Source: DASXMX01 sp036794395
Lineage (GTDB): Bacteria > Planctomycetota > Phycisphaerae > Tepidisphaerales > Tepidisphaeraceae
DNA length: 8,287 nucleotides
Reading direction: 5' to 3'
Assembly (NCBI GenBank): GCA_036794395.1
Contig: DAIRGS010000309.1
Coordinates: 1-8,287 of the forward strand
Shown: in pieces, positions 6,756 through 8,287 of the stretch
Layout: each line of letters starts with the position of its first letter
How positions within the stretch are numbered: position 1 is the stretch's first letter
The notes under the pieces: model-generated
Database searches by the model: none
What the model was told of the DNA's origin: nothing
The model's input: the letters and a program-made list of their open reading frames with translations, nothing else
Program-made: the position numbers and the translations under genes

Positions 6756-7574
6756 ATGAATAATAACGACGTGGTTTATTCTACTTTGGTCTTGTTTGGG
6801 AAGGAGGGTGCACAGAGTGTTGCCGAGGTTTTACGATTCGAGGACGTTGCAGGGGTTGTCGCGGACGTTCTTTCCGCGACGGGGTGTAAACTGGCAGGGC
6901 GAGGTTGGATCGAAGGCGAAAAGGGGAAGAACGTTGCCCCACGGAAAGGGACGTGGTCGGCTGCCTTGGGTCGGCAGTGGGCGGCGACGCTAGGCAAAGG
7001 GCGATTTAAGGCGATTGAGCTTTTTGACCGGGAATGGCGCGAGGGAAATCACCCGGCTGCCTATGGCGCGATTCGAAAGCTATGGGGCTATGGGCCTTCG
7101 GGCTATTTTGAACGAACCAAAGATGGCGCCGAGAACCACATTGTTATCGCGATTCGCGAAGACCTTGTAACCGATTCCCTTGAACGTCTTGAAGCGGTTG
7201 GACGGTCACTGATTGAAAAGATCAAATGCTTTTATGGATCTGTCGAGTCGAATGTCCCGTGGGATCGACCGCGAGGTCAGTTGCGCGAGGATATGATCGA
7301 TCTACGCTGGTACAACCGGCTTGAGGGGGACTACAGGCGCGGCACTTTCAAAGTCGATGAGATGGTGCCGCGTTTGTACCGGGGGAATATTTTATCCAGA
7401 AGACAGTTCCTGACCTCCGAACTTCAGGAACTAAACTTAGTGAAGCTTGCGGGTGTTGAACGTGTTGAAAGCTGGCCGGGCGATCTGGTCTATCTTCGGC
7501 TTGCAGAACAGCCGGAGTACGGGGCAAAACCGCTATTTCAGTTTGCCGAGCTCATTCGATTCATTCCGGAATGA
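6756..7574 (+). CDS. Hypothetical protein of 272 residues
   Basis: I do not recognise this family. The ATG at 6756 is the first start after an in-frame TAA at 6738, with a weak AGGG four bases upstream. The product has no signal peptide or membrane segment and appears to be a soluble mixed alpha/beta protein. Visible features are a Gly/Lys/Arg-rich stretch (42-85), an amphipathic helix-like stretch (138-157, LVTDSLERLEAVGRSLIEKI), and an Arg/Tyr-rich region (183-215, with LRWYNRLEGDYRRG and RLYRGNILSRRQF). The amino acid composition is that of a genuine globular protein and the frame is long and uninterrupted. Its codons are more A/T-rich in places than those of the G8 and GT41 genes, which may indicate acquisition by transfer. 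It stands alone between a repeat-bearing gap and a convergent broken gene. The context gives no function. An immunity-type or other accessory role is only a guess. Confidence 0.75.
   Translation: MNNNDVVYSTLVLFGKEGAQSVAEVLRFEDVAGVVADVLSATGCKLAGRGWIEGEKGKNVAPRKGTWSAALGRQWAATLGKGRFKAIELFDREWREGNHPAAYGAIRKLWGYGPSGYFERTKDGAENHIVIAIREDLVTDSLERLEAVGRSLIEKIKCFYGSVESNVPWDRPRGQLREDMIDLRWYNRLEGDYRRGTFKVDEMVPRLYRGNILSRRQFLTSELQELNLVKLAGVERVESWPGDLVYLRLAEQPEYGAKPLFQFAELIRFIPE
6858..6880. repeat. Short inverted repeat inside the 272-residue gene
   Basis: GTCGCGGA (6858-6865) and TCCGCGAC (6873-6880) form a perfect 8-bp stem around a 7-nt loop. It is inside coding sequence (codons about 35-42) and may be chance in GC-rich DNA. 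No function is assigned. Confidence 0.3.
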
Positions 7575-7575
7575 A
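7560..7575. repeat. 16-bp perfect palindrome across the stop codon
   Basis: TTCATTCC followed by GGAATGAA is a gapless palindrome covering the last codons and TGA stop of the 272-residue gene. With no loop and no T-run it is a poor terminator. It could be a protein-binding site or coincidence. The whole convergent gap (7575-7657) shows no better terminator. Confidence 0.35.
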
Positions 7576-7657
7576 ATAGTCGGGTCGCCATTTGTAGGCG
7601 ATGGCCATGGTTGAATGGGCCGATCAATGATGCCAGCTTCGCCTTCTCAGATCGTGG

Positions 7658-8216
7658 TTAAAGCGAACCGAAGGGCGAGACGTCGAGGTGGTGGCCGATG
7701 CCGATGATTTCCTGGCCGTCGGTGAGGATGCCGACGTTGTGTTCTTCTTCGAAGGGGGCGTGGAAGCAGAGTTCGGCGACGAGGCCGTCGTATTGGTGGA
7801 CATCGTTGCGGATGTTGATTTGGAATAGCTGGAGATAGGCGGGGATGTCGTCGGGTTTGGCGGGCGGAGGGAGGTCGGCCACGCCCTGGAGGACTTCGGT
7901 CAGTTCGTCCATTGAGCCGTGCCACCACACGCCGGTGCGCGGGCCGCGGCCGGTGAAGTCGTTCCAGAGGGCGATCTTGATTTTGTGCACGATTTGCGGG
8001 GCCGCGGCGACGACCCGCTGGGCCAGTTGGGCGTGGGGCGGCGTCGGGGGGATCGTCGTCGATCACGCTGATCGCCATTTCGTATTTTCCGGTGGTGGGC
8101 TCGGAGTCGGTGTCGTAGGAAAAGGCGTTGAATGCGGTGGCGTTTACCTGGCCGATCCAATCGCATGCGTCGAATTCGAATGAGCCGAGCTGGGGGTGGG
8201 GCCAGGTTTCTTCCAT
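7658..8216 (-). pseudogene. Frameshifted hypothetical gene (about 185 residues when repaired)
   Basis: Two minus-strand frames make one coherent protein. The first runs from ATG at 8216 to about 8046 (57 residues, starting MEETWPHPQLGSFEFDACDW and ending VIDDDPP). The second continues as TPPHAQLAQRVVAAAPQI, then IKIALWNDFTGRGPRTGVWW, to TAA at 7658. The switch falls on a run of six C on the coding strand (G at 8046-8051). Dropping one C joins them into 185 residues. If unshifted, the first frame runs on to 7647 as an Arg/Pro-rich sequence typical of out-of-frame reading. The protein is soluble and acidic, with WWHGSMDELTEVL and a C-terminal EEEHNVGILTDGQEIIGIG. It loosely recalls small DUF-type proteins such as DUF6985, but I am unsure. 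A real one-base insertion or a sequencing/assembly error in the homopolymer would explain the break. The upstream in-frame extension to 8276 reads through a palindromic repeat and is probably not coding. Confidence 0.7.
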
Positions 8217-8238
8217 GGGTGATGCTCGAGTTGTGCGG

Positions 8239-8257
8239 CCGCCTGATCGGCAGGCGG
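8239..8257. repeat. Short palindromic repeat upstream of the frameshifted gene
   Basis: CCGCCTG and CAGGCGG form a perfect 7-bp stem around ATCGG. It lies 22 bp upstream of the ATG at 8216 (minus strand). GC-rich elements of this CCGCCTG-N5-CAGGCGG form are common as dispersed intergenic repeats in GC-rich genomes. Only one copy is present in this window, so family membership is inferred. It might also form a leader hairpin or terminate transcription from the right, but no T-run is visible. Confidence 0.5.
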
Positions 8258-8287
8258 GGTGGGTGGGGATCTTCATAGGCTTGGCGG

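Noticed and set aside
7647..8276. Unshifted 209-codon minus-strand frame
   Set aside because: Only its first part is protein-like. After about 8046 it becomes Arg/Pro-rich while the alternative frame continues the coherent protein, so it was replaced by a frameshifted gene call.

Overview
The window looks like chromosomal DNA of a GC-rich environmental bacterium, most likely a planctomycete or another member of the PVC group. This is inference. It rests on the SPINDLY-type GT41 protein with a long TPR array, a secreted G8/beta-helix protein of a kind better known from animals, weak Shine-Dalgarno sequences, and palindromic intergenic repeats. There is no rRNA or other marker to settle it. I found no tRNA, rRNA, CRISPR array, transposase or phage gene.

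Layout. Positions 1-371 are gene-free and hold two copies of a 30-bp block. Each block is three TGCAACG heptads spaced exactly 10 bp apart. Positions 3604-372 (minus strand) form a probable two-gene operon: an ABC-2 type membrane permease, then, 38 bp downstream, a 760-residue protein with about ten TPRs and a GT41 (O-GlcNAc transferase/SPINDLY) catalytic region. No ABC ATPase gene is visible. A 337-bp divergent intergenic region (3605-3941) separates this operon from the plus-strand gene at 3942-5954. That gene encodes an exported 670-residue protein with a G8 domain, a long parallel beta-helix region resembling CEMIP/TMEM2/fibrocystin-L, and a C-terminal Ig-like domain.

Positions 5955-6755 (about 800 bp) have no credible gene. 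They carry a perfect 17-bp-stem hairpin that looks like a dispersed intergenic repeat, and an 18-bp perfect tandem duplication just before the next gene. That gene (6756-7574, plus strand) encodes a 272-residue protein I do not recognise. Converging on it from the right is a minus-strand gene (8216-7658) whose reading frame is broken at a run of six C (coding strand). Removing one C restores a coherent 185-residue protein. A short palindromic repeat (8239-8257) lies just upstream of its start.

How the genes may work together. The permease and GT41 protein are probably co-transcribed, and the G8 protein is divergently arranged from them. All three would fit a cell-envelope or surface-glycan theme, but the sequence does not show direct cooperation. 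The right-hand third (5955-8287) is more accessory in character: repeats, an orphan gene and a frameshifted gene.
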